Source: Methanosarcina barkeri 3 | Lineage (GTDB): Archaea; Halobacteriota; Methanosarcinia; Methanosarcinales; Methanosarcinaceae | Length of the DNA stretch: 64,000 nucleotides | Assembly: GCF_000970305.1 (NCBI RefSeq) | Contig: NZ_CP009517.1 | Coordinates: forward strand, 4,402,001 to 4,466,000 | Reading direction: 5' to 3' | In this document: positions 36,077-46,031 of the stretch, one piece after another | Position numbering within the stretch: the stretch's first letter is position 1 | Layout: each line of letters begins with the position of its first letter | The notes under the pieces: model-generated | What the model was told of the DNA's origin: nothing | What the model saw: only the letters and a program-made list of their open reading frames with translations | Databases searched by the model: none | Made by a program: the position numbers and the translations under genes

Positions 36077-36200
36077 TATGTTGATGTAACTATATGTATA
36101 TAAATAATTATGCTACTGTGGTTTTGTAGAAGTTAACGGCTTTCATCCCCCACCTGTCGGGCTACGCCCTCCGAGGAAGGGGACTTCCCGCCTTAAAGTT
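36077..36200 (-). repeat. IS left end with hairpin
   Basis: Contains a TATA-like GTATATAAATA (36093-36103 region), the sequence TGGTTTTGTAGAAGTT, and a hairpin with GGGC/GCCC inside CCT/AGG at 36148-36180. A closely related copy of the TATA and TTTTGTAGAA part lies at about 37494-37545 without the rest of the element. Confidence 0.6.
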
Positions 36201-36347
36201 AAATATCAAAACCCCCATGCACAAACTCATATATCACACTCATATATCACAATAAAATAATCAGACCCAGATAATTCTGTTAACGTTCACTGATCACGAT
36301 CATTTTTTCAAAGGATTTCAATTTAGCATCATTTAAGGAGCATTTCA

Positions 36348-37265
36348 ATGGTAAAACCTGAAAAATTCATTCCAAAGGCTATTGAAAAAATTAGCAAGGA
36401 AATAAACGGCGGGAGAGCAATTATTGCACTTTCGGGCGGCGTGGACAGTTCTGTTTGTGCGGAACTGGCTTACAGGGCTATAGGCGACAGGCTGCAGCCG
36501 ATCTATATTGATACGGGGCTTATGAGAAAAGGAGAAACCGAGAGAATAAAGCATATTTTCTCCCACATGAATCTGGATGTGGTATATGCAAAGGATAAGT
36601 TCCTTGCAGCCCTGAAAGGTATAACTGACCCTGAGGAGAAAAGAAAGGCTATAGGAGAGACCTTTATCCGGGTCTTTGAAGAAGAGGCAAGGAAACTTGC
36701 AGCCGATTATCTCATCCAGGGCACTATTTATCCTGACAGGATCGAGTCAGAAGGCGGAATAAAATCCCACCATAATGTTGGAGGGCTTCCAAGTGTAATG
36801 GACTTCAAGAAGATCGTTGAACCCATCGAAGATCTGTATAAAGATGAGGTTAGGGAAGTTGCCTGGGCACTCCAGTTACCTGATGAGATCTGTGAAAGGA
36901 TGCCTTTCCCGGGACCTGGCCTGGCTGTAAGGATTCTTGGGGAAGTTACAGAGGAGAAACTTGAGGTTGTACGAGAAGCAAACTCTATAGTTGAAGAAGA
37001 ACTTCTTGACAGGTTCTGTCCCTGGCAGACTTTCGCTGCTGTACTTGGCAAGGGAACAGGCGTAAAGGGAGATATCCGGGCTTACGGATGGATTGTAGCT
37101 GTAAGAGCCGTAGGCTCCAGAGACGGCATGACTGCAGAAGCGCTCGAACTCCCCTGGGATGTTCTCAAAAAGCTGGAGTCCAGAATCACCTCTGAAATCC
37201 CGAAAGTAGCCAGGGTGGTTTACGATATCACACCCAAGCCGCCTGCAACTATTGAGTTTGAATAA
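36348..37265 (+). CDS. guaAB: GMP synthase subunit B (ATP pyrophosphatase and dimerisation domains)
   Basis: 305 residues. The PP-loop [10 protein letters not shown] lies at about 27-36, and the dimerisation domain carries [11 protein letters not shown] near 185. It adenylates XMP and aminates it to GMP. Archaea split the enzyme, and the glutaminase subunit is absent here, so it must be encoded elsewhere. AAGGAG precedes ATG 36348. A strong terminator lies just after the stop. The inserted IS ends about 150 bases upstream, close enough to affect its promoter. Confidence 0.96.
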   Translation: MVKPEKFIPKAIEKISKEINGGRAIIALSGGVDSSVCAELAYRAIGDRLQPIYIDTGLMRKGETERIKHIFSHMNLDVVYAKDKFLAALKGITDPEEKRKAIGETFIRVFEEEARKLAADYLIQGTIYPDRIESEGGIKSHHNVGGLPSVMDFKKIVEPIEDLYKDEVREVAWALQLPDEICERMPFPGPGLAVRILGEVTEEKLEVVREANSIVEEELLDRFCPWQTFAAVLGKGTGVKGDIRAYGWIVAVRAVGSRDGMTAEALELPWDVLKKLESRITSEIPKVARVVYDITPKPPATIEFE

Positions 37266-37274
37266 ATAAAAGGA

Positions 37275-37324
37275 TTCCCGAAATCCTTGAAAATATGGGA
37301 TTTTGGGAAATTTTTTGTTTTTTA
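37275..37324 (+). terminator. Strong intrinsic-type terminator after guaAB
   Basis: TTCCCGAAATCC (37275-37286) pairs with GGATTTTGGGAA (37298-37309) through 12 positions, one a G-U pair, followed by ATTTTTTGTTTTTT. Confidence 0.8.
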
Positions 37325-37802
37325 ATTCACTTTAAGTGCATTCTTTAGAAAAATCAAATTTTGGGGTTAATTTTGATTTTGATTTCGTTCTCTGTATCGA
37401 GCATAACCATAAAACGGGCTTGAGATGTGAAAAGGAAGTACATCTGAGGGCAGTAACCCATTATTGTTCATTTTACCATCTGACTTTAACATCAGTATAT
37501 AAATACAGATCATTGTGATTTTGTAGAACTTATTGACTTCATGAACAATATCAGGAAAAACTTGACTTTGAGAAGATTCTTCATGATACTGCTCTTCGAA
37601 AGCTGATGTCCAGAAGTCCTTGGAGAAAATGCCTCGATCACATCAATCAGTATACTGGGTTTGCGGTTTCTTATGCAAATCGTTATTACTCTCGAAGAAT
37701 AGTCTAAATATTGACAAAAATTTTGTAGAAACTATTTGCATCAAATTAAGAATTTCTATATAGCCTGGTTAATAAGAGACTACATTAACTGAGGTGTTGA
37801 AA
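37325..37802. other. Decayed region with an IS left-end remnant and coding-like fragments
   Basis: Bases about 37494-37545 resemble the IS left end at 36077-36150: GTATATAAATA followed by TGTGATTTTGTAGAACTTA (17 of 20 positions around TTTTGTAGAA). Short frames on the + strand (LRAVTHYCSFYHLTL near 37440-37490; KLMSRSPWRKCLDHINQYTG near 37600-37660) look like broken pieces of a protein gene, possibly a transposase. TTTTGTAGAA occurs a third time at 37721. No intact gene is present. Confidence 0.4.
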
Positions 37803-38621
37803 ATGAGAATCATAGATGGAATAGAAAAAAGTTTTGATAAGATGTTAGGTAAAAAAGATAAAATTATTTATAACCTGTTCTATCTAATTCGTGAAGGGGA
37901 TAACGCTTTTTTTGCTACAGATGATAGTACATATATAATTGGACAAGGCAACGAACTTGCTCCTTTGTGGTTGTGGTTAAAGCAAATACCAAACGAAAAC
38001 GTAGAAAAAGAAATATGCGATATTATTAAAAGCAGACTGGTACTGAATCAAAACTTGCAATTGAACGCCTATGAAGAATATGCCAAGAAAATTCTGGACA
38101 GCATTTCTAAGGAAACGGGACTTGAGTATTGTGTTAGTATGCCATTGATTGCATATGCCTGTAATCAGGTAATAAGCAGAGATAAAATAAGCGGACAAGT
38201 CGTTATGCCTAAAGAGGAACATAAGGAAATAATGGCCAGGTTTATAATTGAAATGGCATCCGATGCAGAAAAAATTACTAATGAAGAAATTAATGCAAAC
38301 GGCTTTGCCAATGCAATGGCAAATTCTAATAGATTATTTTTATGGGAAGATGGTGGTAAGATTGTTTCAATGGCAATGATTGCTCACAAAACAAAAGAAT
38401 ACGCAAGAATAAACACCGTATTCACAGAACGTGAACAGAGAGGAAAAGGATATGCTGGGATGCTTTTAGGTAAAATAAGTGAAAAACTATTAGATGAAAA
38501 TATAATTCCTATGTTGTATGCAGATGTAAGGAATCCTGCTTCAAATGCTGCATATCAAAAGATAGGATTTGTAAAGTATGGTGAAGTAACAGAATATGTA
38601 TTTAGTGAAAACAGATATTAA
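37803..38621 (+). CDS. GNAT-family N-acetyltransferase with N-terminal extension
   Basis: 272 residues. The C-terminal ~120 residues are a GNAT fold: REQRGKGYAGMLLG near 220 is the acetyl-CoA loop (Q/R-x2-G-x-G/A), and NPASNAAYQKIGF is the last conserved block. The first ~130 residues are not recognised. ATG 37803 has GAGGTG six bases upstream. The gene is richer in A+T (many AAA, ATT, AAT codons) than its neighbours and follows an IS-remnant region, which hints at acquisition by transfer. The acetyl acceptor is unknown. Confidence 0.8.
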   Translation: MRIIDGIEKSFDKMLGKKDKIIYNLFYLIREGDNAFFATDDSTYIIGQGNELAPLWLWLKQIPNENVEKEICDIIKSRLVLNQNLQLNAYEEYAKKILDSISKETGLEYCVSMPLIAYACNQVISRDKISGQVVMPKEEHKEIMARFIIEMASDAEKITNEEINANGFANAMANSNRLFLWEDGGKIVSMAMIAHKTKEYARINTVFTEREQRGKGYAGMLLGKISEKLLDENIIPMLYADVRNPASNAAYQKIGFVKYGEVTEYVFSENRY

Positions 38622-38828
38622 CTTGTATAACCCTGGTTTCATGTTATGGATATTTTACGTATATGTCAAGCGAAGGTTTCTAACTCCATTTTGAGTATAA
38701 TATTTTGACAATCAAGTGAAACCATGATAAAATTGACAATGAGAATAAATATCCTACGAAAAATCACAGTGATTATACTGTGAGATACTACTTAAAAACA
38801 AATTTGAGTAATAGCGAGTTCTAAACCC

Positions 38829-39869
38829 ATGACTCTGAACAAAGAAGTATTGGAAATCCGGCAGCGGATTAAAGTTAGACCTTCTCCTACCAATGAACCT
38901 GCAGCAAGCTGGACAGGAGTCGACCTGGTAAATGGAACTCAGGTGAAGACTTTAACTGTGATCTTCAAGAGCGCAGGGTGCCGCTGGGGAAAAGCGGGAG
39001 GGTGTACTATGTGCGGTTATGTCTATGACTGTGCAAGTGAACCTCCAACTCTGGAGGACTACAAGGCCCAGCTTGCAAGAGCAATGAAGAAAGCTGAAAA
39101 ATTCCCTGAGTTTATGGTCAAAATTTTCACCTCAGGCAGTTTTCTTGACGAGCAGGAGGTTCCTTCTGAGGCAAGGGACACAATCCTCAAAACTCTTGCA
39201 GACGATCCGAAGGTAGTTAAGGTACTTGCGGAAACCCGCCCTAACTTCGTAACCGAAGAGAATGTGCAAGAGTGTCTCAAGATCTTGAAAAACAAACCCT
39301 TTGAGCTGGCTTTCGGACTGGAGACAAGCTCTGACAGGATCCGTAGAGACTCTATTAATAAAGGTTTTACCTTCAGGGACTTTGTCCGTGCCTCAGAAAT
39401 CGCAAAAAAAAATGGGGCAACCGTTAAAGCCTATCTGATGCTAAAACCTCTCTTTCTCTCCGAACGTCAGGCAATTGAGGATATCGTCCGTTCCATAGAT
39501 GATGCAGCCCCTTACGCTGACACAGTATCGATCAACCTCTGCAATGTCCAGAAAGGCACCCTTGTCGAAGCTCTCTGGGAAAAAGGACAGTATCGCCCTC
39601 CCTGGCTCTGGAGCATTGTAGAAATCCTGCAAAGAGCAAAAGCCACCCATCCTGAACTTCCTCTTATGTCCGATCCGGTGGGTGCAGGCTCAAAACGCGG
39701 TCCTCACAACTGTAAAACCTGCAGCTCGGATGTTGCAGACTCTCTCAGGACTTTCTCACTTACTCAGAATCCTGAAGACCTCAGCAAAGCAGACTGTGAA
39801 TGCAAAGAACTCTGGAGGAAAGTCCTGGAACTTGACGACTTTACCTATGGAGCACCCATTTTAGACTAA
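38829..39869 (+). CDS. Archaeosine biosynthesis radical SAM protein RaSEA
   Basis: 346 residues. The cluster-binding motif near residues 51-62 is widely spaced: CRWGKAGGCTMCGY, a form characteristic of this family and its Elp3-like relatives. FGLETSSDRIR near 160 and C-terminal cysteines (CKTCSSD, DCEC) are also typical. As described for this family, it works with ArcS to turn preQ0-lysine-modified tRNA position 15 into archaeosine. The partner gene is not in the window. ATG 38829 is preceded by AT-rich DNA, with no clear operon. Confidence 0.88.
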   Translation: MTLNKEVLEIRQRIKVRPSPTNEPAASWTGVDLVNGTQVKTLTVIFKSAGCRWGKAGGCTMCGYVYDCASEPPTLEDYKAQLARAMKKAEKFPEFMVKIFTSGSFLDEQEVPSEARDTILKTLADDPKVVKVLAETRPNFVTEENVQECLKILKNKPFELAFGLETSSDRIRRDSINKGFTFRDFVRASEIAKKNGATVKAYLMLKPLFLSERQAIEDIVRSIDDAAPYADTVSINLCNVQKGTLVEALWEKGQYRPPWLWSIVEILQRAKATHPELPLMSDPVGAGSKRGPHNCKTCSSDVADSLRTFSLTQNPEDLSKADCECKELWRKVLELDDFTYGAPILD

Positions 39870-39901
39870 GAACCGCAAAAGACCATTTTTTGTTTGAATT
39901 T

Positions 39902-40408
39902 TTATTTGAACTGAGTGGGAATATGGTACCTGGCCATCATGAGAAGGTCGGCATACTTCCCATCCTTAATTATTGCGTACTTCTTCGTCCCCTCGATTTC
40001 AAAGCCAAAAGACTGGTAAAGACTGATAGCTTTTTCATTATCTGCAGTAACATCAAGCTCAATTCTTACCAGCATAAGCCAGTTATCTGCAAGGTCAAGA
40101 ATCTTTTCCATCAAGTTTTTCCCAATACCCTGTCCCTGGTATTCCGTCCTTACCATAATCCCAAGAAAAGATGAATGTCTCTGTCTGACGCTCTTTAAAA
40201 GATGTATCCCTGCCATTCCTACAACTTTTCCTTCAAGTTCGGATACCAGTATATGGTCATCACTACCCATACTCCTCAGGAATCCTTCTGTAAACTCAAC
40301 AGTTTCTGTAGGAAGGGCAAGGGTGTGTGCCCTAACCTCCTCTTGCCTTCGCATCTCATTGATATCCTGAGCATCACTTAACCTGACAGGCCTGATAAGT
40401 AGATTCAT
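39902..40408 (-). CDS. GNAT-family N-acetyltransferase
   Basis: 168 residues, a single GNAT domain. VRLSDAQDINEM opens the fold, and RTEYQGQGIGKNLMEKIL near 90-107 is the acetyl-CoA-binding block with Q-G-x-G-I-G. A NEKAISLYQSFGFEIEG segment follows near 130, as in RimI-type enzymes. GAGGTAATT precedes ATG 40408. argB reads in the same direction upstream, 69 bases away. The substrate (protein N-terminus, amino acid or small molecule) is unknown. Confidence 0.9.
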   Translation of the reverse strand: MNLLIRPVRLSDAQDINEMRRQEEVRAHTLALPTETVEFTEGFLRSMGSDDHILVSELEGKVVGMAGIHLLKSVRQRHSSFLGIMVRTEYQGQGIGKNLMEKILDLADNWLMLVRIELDVTADNEKAISLYQSFGFEIEGTKKYAIIKDGKYADLLMMARYHIPTQFK

Positions 40409-40477
40409 AATTACCTCTTAAATTGTTTTATTAAAACTGACCAAAAACTAGAAGTAGTTATAAAGCTGCCAGCTCGT

Positions 40478-41383
40478 TTATAGTCGATCTTTTGGCTTTT
40501 CCAAATTGCAAACCATAGTTCCGATTCCCTGATCAGTAAAAAGTTCAAGAAGCATGGAGTGAGAAACACTTCCGTTTATGATATGAGCTCTGTCAACCCC
40601 GTTTTGTACTGCAACTGCTGCGCCTTTGAGTTTTGGGATCATACCTCCCTGTATGATGCCTTCAGCGATAAGGTGATCGATTTCGTCCAGAGTTACACGA
40701 GATATGTGGCTTTCGGGATCATTTATATTTCTAAGCAGCCCTGAGACATCAGTCATCAGAATTAGCTTTTTAGCATGCAAAGCTGCGGCAATATCACCTG
40801 CCACTATATCGGCGTTAATGTTCAGGGCATTGCCTTTAGCATCCACAGCAATAGGAGAAATGACCGGAATATATCCGTTTTCAAGCACGATATGGAGGAC
40901 ATCAGGATTAATTACCTCACACTCTCCGACCCAGCCGATATCAACCTCAGTCTCAACACCGTCAACTACTACCTTCTTTGCAGCCTGTTTATGACCAAGG
41001 ATCATTCTTCCATCGTGACCGTTAAGCCCAATACCTTTTCCTCCGCAAACCCCAATAAGAGATACAATTTTGGTATTGATATTTCCGACAAGCACCATCC
41101 TGGCAATCTCCATTGTCTCGTCGTCTGTAATACGTAAGCCCTGGAAAAACTCAGCTTTCTTGCCCATCCGCTCCATTTTTTCCGTAATCTCAGGCCCACC
41201 GCCGTGCACAATAACGGGTTTGATTCCCACATAGCGCAGGAGCACAACATCTTTTATAATGTCCTCCATGATTTGGGAGCTTACCATTGCATTTCCGCCT
41301 ACTTTAATAACCATAATTGAGTTATAGAACTCCTGCATATAAGGCAAGGCTTCAATGAGCACATTCTCTCTTTTTAGTTCCAT
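40478..41383 (-). CDS. argB: Acetylglutamate kinase
   Basis: 301 residues. It phosphorylates N-acetyl-L-glutamate in arginine synthesis. Family motifs are VIKVGGNAM near 25, IVHGGGPEI near 58-66, LNINADIVAGDIAAAL near 190 and a final GGMIPKLKGA block near 250. Length is normal. The start is ATG 41383 with a weak ribosome site. Other arg genes are not nearby, so it is expressed alone or with the downstream acetyltransferase. Confidence 0.97.
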   Translation of the reverse strand: MELKRENVLIEALPYMQEFYNSIMVIKVGGNAMVSSQIMEDIIKDVVLLRYVGIKPVIVHGGGPEITEKMERMGKKAEFFQGLRITDDETMEIARMVLVGNINTKIVSLIGVCGGKGIGLNGHDGRMILGHKQAAKKVVVDGVETEVDIGWVGECEVINPDVLHIVLENGYIPVISPIAVDAKGNALNINADIVAGDIAAALHAKKLILMTDVSGLLRNINDPESHISRVTLDEIDHLIAEGIIQGGMIPKLKGAAVAVQNGVDRAHIINGSVSHSMLLELFTDQGIGTMVCNLEKPKDRL

Positions 41384-41627
41384 GATGTAGGAATCAGAAA
41401 ATCTATTTTTAAACTTATCGTTAAAGATTCTGATGAGAGCTAGATGATAATATTTAAAATAAGGGCAAGGTTATTAATTTTGAGAAAGCATTGGAAATAA
41501 GCCAGCCCGGATTGTATTAAAATTAAAGACCAGTCCAGGCTAATCCCTTATCTGGATATTAAAGAAAAAGAAAGAACCCTATTTTCAGGGCATATGAAAG
41601 AAATTATGTTTGTCAGATTTATTCGAT

Positions 41628-41912
41628 TTATTCGATCTTTTCTATTTTTTCTTTCTTGACAAAAGGTTTGCTGATTTTCTCAGGCATCCAGTCAGGCCTA
41701 TTTTTAGGGGCTTCGACAAGTTCCTTCCATGCCTTGAAAACGTGCACCTTCTTTGTCCCGCGTTCTCTGAGGCGGATAGTATCCGGATTGGATTTAGTCC
41801 CGGTGCCCCGGTTTGCAGCTTTTAAGGCAGCCTGCCGAGGCTGTTTTCCTGTGAAAACGCCGTGCTCATTGCCTTCTTCGTCTCGTAAAACAAAATTTCT
41901 TGTGTTGGACAT
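41628..41912 (-). CDS. Chromosomal protein MC1
   Basis: 94 residues, very basic with Trp-containing C-terminus: TRNFVLRDEEGNEHGVFTGK, KAANRGTGTKS and VFKAWKELV are all MC1 features. MC1 is an abundant Methanosarcina and haloarchaeal DNA-bending protein that compacts DNA and prefers distorted sites. GAGGTGACC precedes ATG 41912 at good distance, fitting high expression. The longer frame to 41921 adds MTF and lacks a site. The C-terminal tail KKEKIEKIE is repetitive. Confidence 0.96.
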   Translation of the reverse strand: MSNTRNFVLRDEEGNEHGVFTGKQPRQAALKAANRGTGTKSNPDTIRLRERGTKKVHVFKAWKELVEAPKNRPDWMPEKISKPFVKKEKIEKIE

Positions 41913-42315
41913 AAAGGTCACCTCGCAAATGAATTGCTAGACACTGATTACGTTTTAAAGTATATAAAATCTTTCTTCAGGATGTTGCCTGTAGTTATTG
42001 GTTTATGCGAAATTGGCTTAAATTTACGAGGAATATATAAACTAAATTTTCCAATAGTGTTGGTAAAATGGGAAATATTTAAATAATTATATCTTGTTAG
42101 AAATGCAGTCCACAATATTTTTCAGGAAACGATTCTTGGGCGATTCTGAAACTTAGGTTCTGTTGTAAATTTCGAAAAAACCCTCAAAAAGCACAAACTT
42201 TACATGCTATAACTTCTTATGATCATTATATTTTTCCAAGTGGAATAAAATTACATGTTTATCATGATTCATTTTACAAAATCAAACACTCATCTTTTCA
42301 TGGATCTGGTTAATT
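41913..42315. other. Divergent promoter region between MC1 and mptA genes
   Basis: AT-rich. AAAGTATATAAAAT (about 41957) is a good TATA element for the MC1 gene on the minus strand. TTTAAATAATTATAT (about 42076) and nearby AT tracts could serve the other direction. No gene was seen. Confidence 0.5.
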
Positions 42316-43275
42316 ATGGAACATTGCACTTTCAACCTCCCGGACGTCCAGGCCAGCAGACCTAACATAGCCATAAACCTTACTCGTGTTGGGGTAACAA
42401 ACGTAAAAAAACTTGTTGAAATCAAACGAAAAGACAAACGTCCAGTCGTACTGATTTCTACTTTTGATGTTTTTGTTGACCTGCCCTCCGATCGAAAAGG
42501 AGCCAATCTTTCACGAAATTTTGAAGCTGTAGATGAGGTACTGGAAAAGATACTTAGCATGCCCGTATACGAAATTGAGCAGCTTTGCAGTGATATCGCA
42601 CACAACTTGCTTGGCAGGCATGAATACGCCAATCAGGCTGAAGTCCGTATGACAAGCGAATATATGATCAGGCGTGCATCCCCAGCCACCGGGATTAAGT
42701 GCCAGGAAGTCGTAAATATCTTTGCTGAAGCATCAGCTGTAAGAGGACAGGCCAATGATGACTATTTTGATGTAAAGAAGCTGATCGGCGCTGAAGTTGT
42801 AGGGATGACAGCCTGCCCCTGTGCTCAGGAGATTATGCGAGATAAAGCTGCAAATGAGCTTTCCGAACTTGGAGTCGATGAAGAAACGATTATAAAGTTC
42901 TTGGAAAAGGTTCCCATGGCTACCCACAACCAGCGAGGAAGAGGAATTATATCAATCAAGGTGGCACATGATTTTGATGTTTCCCTTGAAAGCATTATCA
43001 ACATTATTGATAGCTCCATGAGTTCCAGCGTATATGAAGTCTTGAAACGTTCAGATGAAAAAGTCGTAGTGGAAACTGCGCATATGAACCCGAAATTTGT
43101 AGAAGACTGTGTAAGAACCATGGCAGATAATATAGTAAAAGAGTTCCCGAACCTTCCTGATAATGCAGTAATCACCATCAAACAAACCAATGAGGAAAGT
43201 ATTCACAGACACAACGCTTATGCTGAAAGAGTTGCCCTGATGGGAGACCTCAGGTCAGAGATTAATCAATATTAA
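42316..43275 (+). CDS. mptA: GTP cyclohydrolase MptA (GTP cyclohydrolase IV)
   Basis: 319 residues of the FolE2/COG1469 family. [18 protein letters not shown] opens the protein, [10 protein letters not shown] near 158-167 holds the metal-binding cysteine, and THNQRGRG near 200 is conserved. It converts GTP to 7,8-dihydroneopterin 2',3'-cyclic phosphate, the first step to methanopterin/sarcinapterin, the C1 carrier of methanogenesis. ATG 42316 has little leader sequence of ribosome-site type, so it may be leaderless. Confidence 0.95.
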   Translation: MEHCTFNLPDVQASRPNIAINLTRVGVTNVKKLVEIKRKDKRPVVLISTFDVFVDLPSDRKGANLSRNFEAVDEVLEKILSMPVYEIEQLCSDIAHNLLGRHEYANQAEVRMTSEYMIRRASPATGIKCQEVVNIFAEASAVRGQANDDYFDVKKLIGAEVVGMTACPCAQEIMRDKAANELSELGVDEETIIKFLEKVPMATHNQRGRGIISIKVAHDFDVSLESIINIIDSSMSSSVYEVLKRSDEKVVVETAHMNPKFVEDCVRTMADNIVKEFPNLPDNAVITIKQTNEESIHRHNAYAERVALMGDLRSEINQY

Positions 43276-43555
43276 AAATAGAAAAGTACGAAATAAACCA
43301 GTTTTAGATTTTTTGAATCCTGGAAGTCTCTGGAAAAATTATGATACATAGAGACTTCCAAAAGTATAATCCAAAACACTTTCCACATAGTTTTTTGATA
43401 TTACCTTTCTACAAAGTGTTTATAGAGACTCCATAAGGGCTAACCCACATAAACTTTATTAGATGGCCTGGACAACCTATAAGCAATAAAATTACAAGAA
43501 GAGACTTTTGCAGGGCCTGAAATCCCAGCGTCCTGGAAGCCTTCGAGGTGAGAGC

Positions 43556-43882
43556 ATGGTTGATGCTGAACTAATCACAGCAGTAGGGCGAAATAAAAAA
43601 CCCATTAAAGCGGGAGATGCCGTCAAATACGTAAACAGTGATACGGTCAGCCGCGTAACTGCGATAAAAAAGGACGAGCAAGGAAAGGTATGGGTTCTGC
43701 TCGAAAGTACCGGGCTCTGGTACAGGGAAGAAACCCTGGAGCCAACTGAGCTTAAAGCTAAAGAAAAGAAAGAAGAAAGGGAATTCACTGCTGAGGAACT
43801 GGAAGAAAGATTCAGAAAAGAGAGAGAAACAATGCAGGGCTTCAACCTAGAAAAAGCCGGTGGTGGAGGAGCAGGAGGTTAA
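43556..43882 (+). CDS. DUF2098-like small protein
   Basis: 108 residues. A compact N-terminal domain (KPIKAGDAVKYVNSDTVSRVTAI, VWVLLESTGLWYREETLEP) is followed by a long charged helix (EFTAEELEERFRKERE) and a glycine-rich end. This fits DUF2098, a small methanogen family of unknown function. ATG 43556 follows GAGGTGAGAGC. The frame open from 43508 is less likely. It lies 280 bases after mptA on the same strand. It converges with the marker 14 gene, with repeats between. Confidence 0.75.
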   Translation: MVDAELITAVGRNKKPIKAGDAVKYVNSDTVSRVTAIKKDEQGKVWVLLESTGLWYREETLEPTELKAKEKKEEREFTAEELEERFRKERETMQGFNLEKAGGGGAGG

Positions 43883-43919
43883 TTCCTCTTGCCGCACTTA
43901 AAAATCTTCTCTTTTAATA

Positions 43920-44105
43920 TTTCGATTTTTTCCACATAATAAATATTTTGAGGTTTTTTCTTTATTTTGAGATTGTTTTTATATTTTGAGGTGTTATTTT
44001 TCCGTGTTTTGAGGTTTTTTTTTCTGTGTTTCGAGGTCGTTTTTCTGTAATATGAAGTTATTTTTCGATAATATGAGGTTATTTTTCGACAATATGAGGT
44101 TATTT
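43920..44105. repeat. Imperfect tandem repeat array between convergent genes
   Basis: About seven degenerate units built on ATATGAGGTTATTTTTC (period roughly 21-30 bases) run from 43920 to the stop of the marker 14 gene at 44100. The units nearest the gene (44040-44105) are the most alike, suggesting recent growth at that end. Confidence 0.8.
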
Positions 44106-45533
44106 TTCCTGTATTTTTACTCTTTGTGCAAGAATACATTTTCCATTGTGCCTGCCGCCTAGAGGATTTTGCGGCGAGCCAAGAGAATTCATACATCGAG
44201 CCATCACGGCTGCTCCTCTGGCAAGCCCGTCATCTACGAAGACTACTCTCTCATCTATTTTCGAAGCAATATTCAACTCTTCCAGGCATTTCAGGATCAG
44301 TTTAGGTTTGTTTCCTGTAATCCCTGCTCTACCGGTGATCCCTATAGTTGTATCCTCAAAAACAAGTTTTACTTCTTTTGCAACCCTGATCAACCTGCAA
44401 ACCACGCCTGCCATAACCTCATCAATGACAGCATAGACAACCTGAAGTCCGTGGGTCTTACAGATTTCCATACCTATAGCACTAAGCTTGCCCATGTCGG
44501 ATCCGTTTACACCCACATCGCAACCTATGAGTGTTACGCCTATCTGCTCAGCTGCATCCGGCCTTACAGGCACGCTTCCATATCTGGTTCTATCCCTTGG
44601 GACTTGTTCTATAACAATAAGCTCATGAATACGCTTTGTATATGCCTCAATCGCTTTAGCCTTCATCTTTAAAGTAAGGAAAGAAGGCGGTTTCTCTTTT
44701 TCAAAAACCTCGAGAGCAGTTCCTACTTTTGAGTCCACAATCTTCGAACCCCGGATAATTGCGTCAGGAATTGCACCGGCATAGCCGCAAAAGTTACCAA
44801 TTGTTTTTGCATAGGGTTGGTCTGAATTTGTGACCCTGCCATCAAGAGTTGTCCCGAAATCTATTGAGATACAAGGATTCCTGAAATCAACATCTGTAAG
44901 TTTGGCTGCTTCTTTAATCCCTGCGGTTGCAAGCTCCCCTTCCATCTCGTTTGCAACGATTTCAACGCCAGTAGAACCTATTGGAGGTAGTACACCAGCT
45001 ACTGCCCCATCAAAAATTACCTTTTCCAGTTTACTGTATTTCTGGAATTTTTTAGAAATATTTGAAATGGACATTGGTGGGGTCATATTCTTTGGAGGAA
45101 CTCCTGCCATCAGACAGCCATCTGCTAGAGCTTTAATAAACTCACCCACTTCTTCCGGAGAATCAAAACCTGCAACAACTCCAGTAGAACGAACCACAAA
45201 GTCAAGATCTGTTTTTATGTCCAGACTTGCTTTGTCCATAGATTCGGTCAGGGTGCCACTTACCAGTTGTGCAACGGATTCACGAGTAAGTTCCACACCT
45301 GTAAGTGTCCTTCCAAATACGGCTTCTCCAGGTTTAGGTGGGCGGACGTCTCTGGTCATCCGTACAACCTTATTTATAATATGAGTCCTTCCAGTCTCCA
45401 TACTGGTAGCTGTGAGAATGCATTTGGTTGTGGTGTTTCCAACCTCTACTGAAGCTACAATAAAGAAAGGTTTTGACTTAAGGTCAATCAAACGAACATG
45501 AGGGGATTCTGTAATTCTGGGTTTTAGAGCCAT
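44100..45533 (-). CDS. Methanogenesis marker protein 14
   Basis: 477 residues, a family found in methanogens and related archaea. It shows an ASKHA-like phosphate loop VEVGNTTTKC near 28-37, SIDFGTTLDGRV near 225 and FVDDGLARGAAVMAR near 445, recalling activators of the BcrAD/HgdC (COG1924-like) group, so ATP-dependent reductive activation is possible. Its real role is not established. ATG 45533 (MALKPRI) is chosen over a frame start at 45560. Confidence 0.9.
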   Translation of the reverse strand: MALKPRITESPHVRLIDLKSKPFFIVASVEVGNTTTKCILTATSMETGRTHIINKVVRMTRDVRPPKPGEAVFGRTLTGVELTRESVAQLVSGTLTESMDKASLDIKTDLDFVVRSTGVVAGFDSPEEVGEFIKALADGCLMAGVPPKNMTPPMSISNISKKFQKYSKLEKVIFDGAVAGVLPPIGSTGVEIVANEMEGELATAGIKEAAKLTDVDFRNPCISIDFGTTLDGRVTNSDQPYAKTIGNFCGYAGAIPDAIIRGSKIVDSKVGTALEVFEKEKPPSFLTLKMKAKAIEAYTKRIHELIVIEQVPRDRTRYGSVPVRPDAAEQIGVTLIGCDVGVNGSDMGKLSAIGMEICKTHGLQVVYAVIDEVMAGVVCRLIRVAKEVKLVFEDTTIGITGRAGITGNKPKLILKCLEELNIASKIDERVVFVDDGLARGAAVMARCMNSLGSPQNPLGGRHNGKCILAQRVKIQEK

Positions 45534-46031
45534 TTTTTTCCTTCCTAAAAATCTGTGCATAAACTCGATTTAGTGCAAATCATTGTGTGGACTTGATCTG
45601 AAAATAATACTGACTTATTTTTGAAGATTATTCAAACCTGATAAAAATCAGCCAGAATAATTTATGTTTTTAATACTTAGAAAGCCAGTATTTTAACTCA
45701 GATTAATTGGAAAAAGTATTTACTTCTCTACTTATCTAACATTGCAAAAAGATTAACAGGAACGGATTGTCAAAGTTGATTGTCAAAGTTTAAAGAAAGT
45801 ATTCATTAAAACCTATAATAACTTTTGCTAAGTACTGTAAATTAGTAATATTATTACATCGGGAGCGTGAAGAATCATGAATACCCCTCTATCAATCCTA
45901 TTCTACGCTACCAGGAAGTAATCTATATTTCAAAAATAGTTCACTAAAGTTTAAATGAAGTAAATAATCTGAGTAATTCCAGAAATTACTTTTGTGGTTT
46001 CTAAATGAGCTTTTATTGAGCTTCACCTTGT
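45534..46031. other. AT-rich intergenic region, no gene recognised
   Basis: About 500 bases upstream of the marker 14 gene and downstream of the VOC gene. A 14-codon frame from ATG 45879 is too short to call. No strong hairpin was seen. TATA-like elements for the marker 14 promoter lie in the left part. Confidence 0.55.

Larger units (their letters stand above)
34340..36200 (-). mobile_element. IS200/IS605-family insertion sequence
   Basis: About 1.86 kb containing tnpA and tnpB on the minus strand, bracketed by GC-richer imperfect hairpins in otherwise AT-rich DNA (36148-36180 at the left end and 34367-34394 at the right end). Both hairpins contain CTGTCG and CTCCGAGG. The ends are approximate because these elements have no terminal inverted repeats and make no target duplication. 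It lies between the methyltransferase and guaAB genes and does not break a recognisable gene. Confidence 0.85.

Noticed and set aside
43879-44196. 105-codon minus-strand frame with KITSYYRK repeats
   Set aside because: It is the degenerate repeat array read in one frame, and it overlaps the end of the marker 14 gene.
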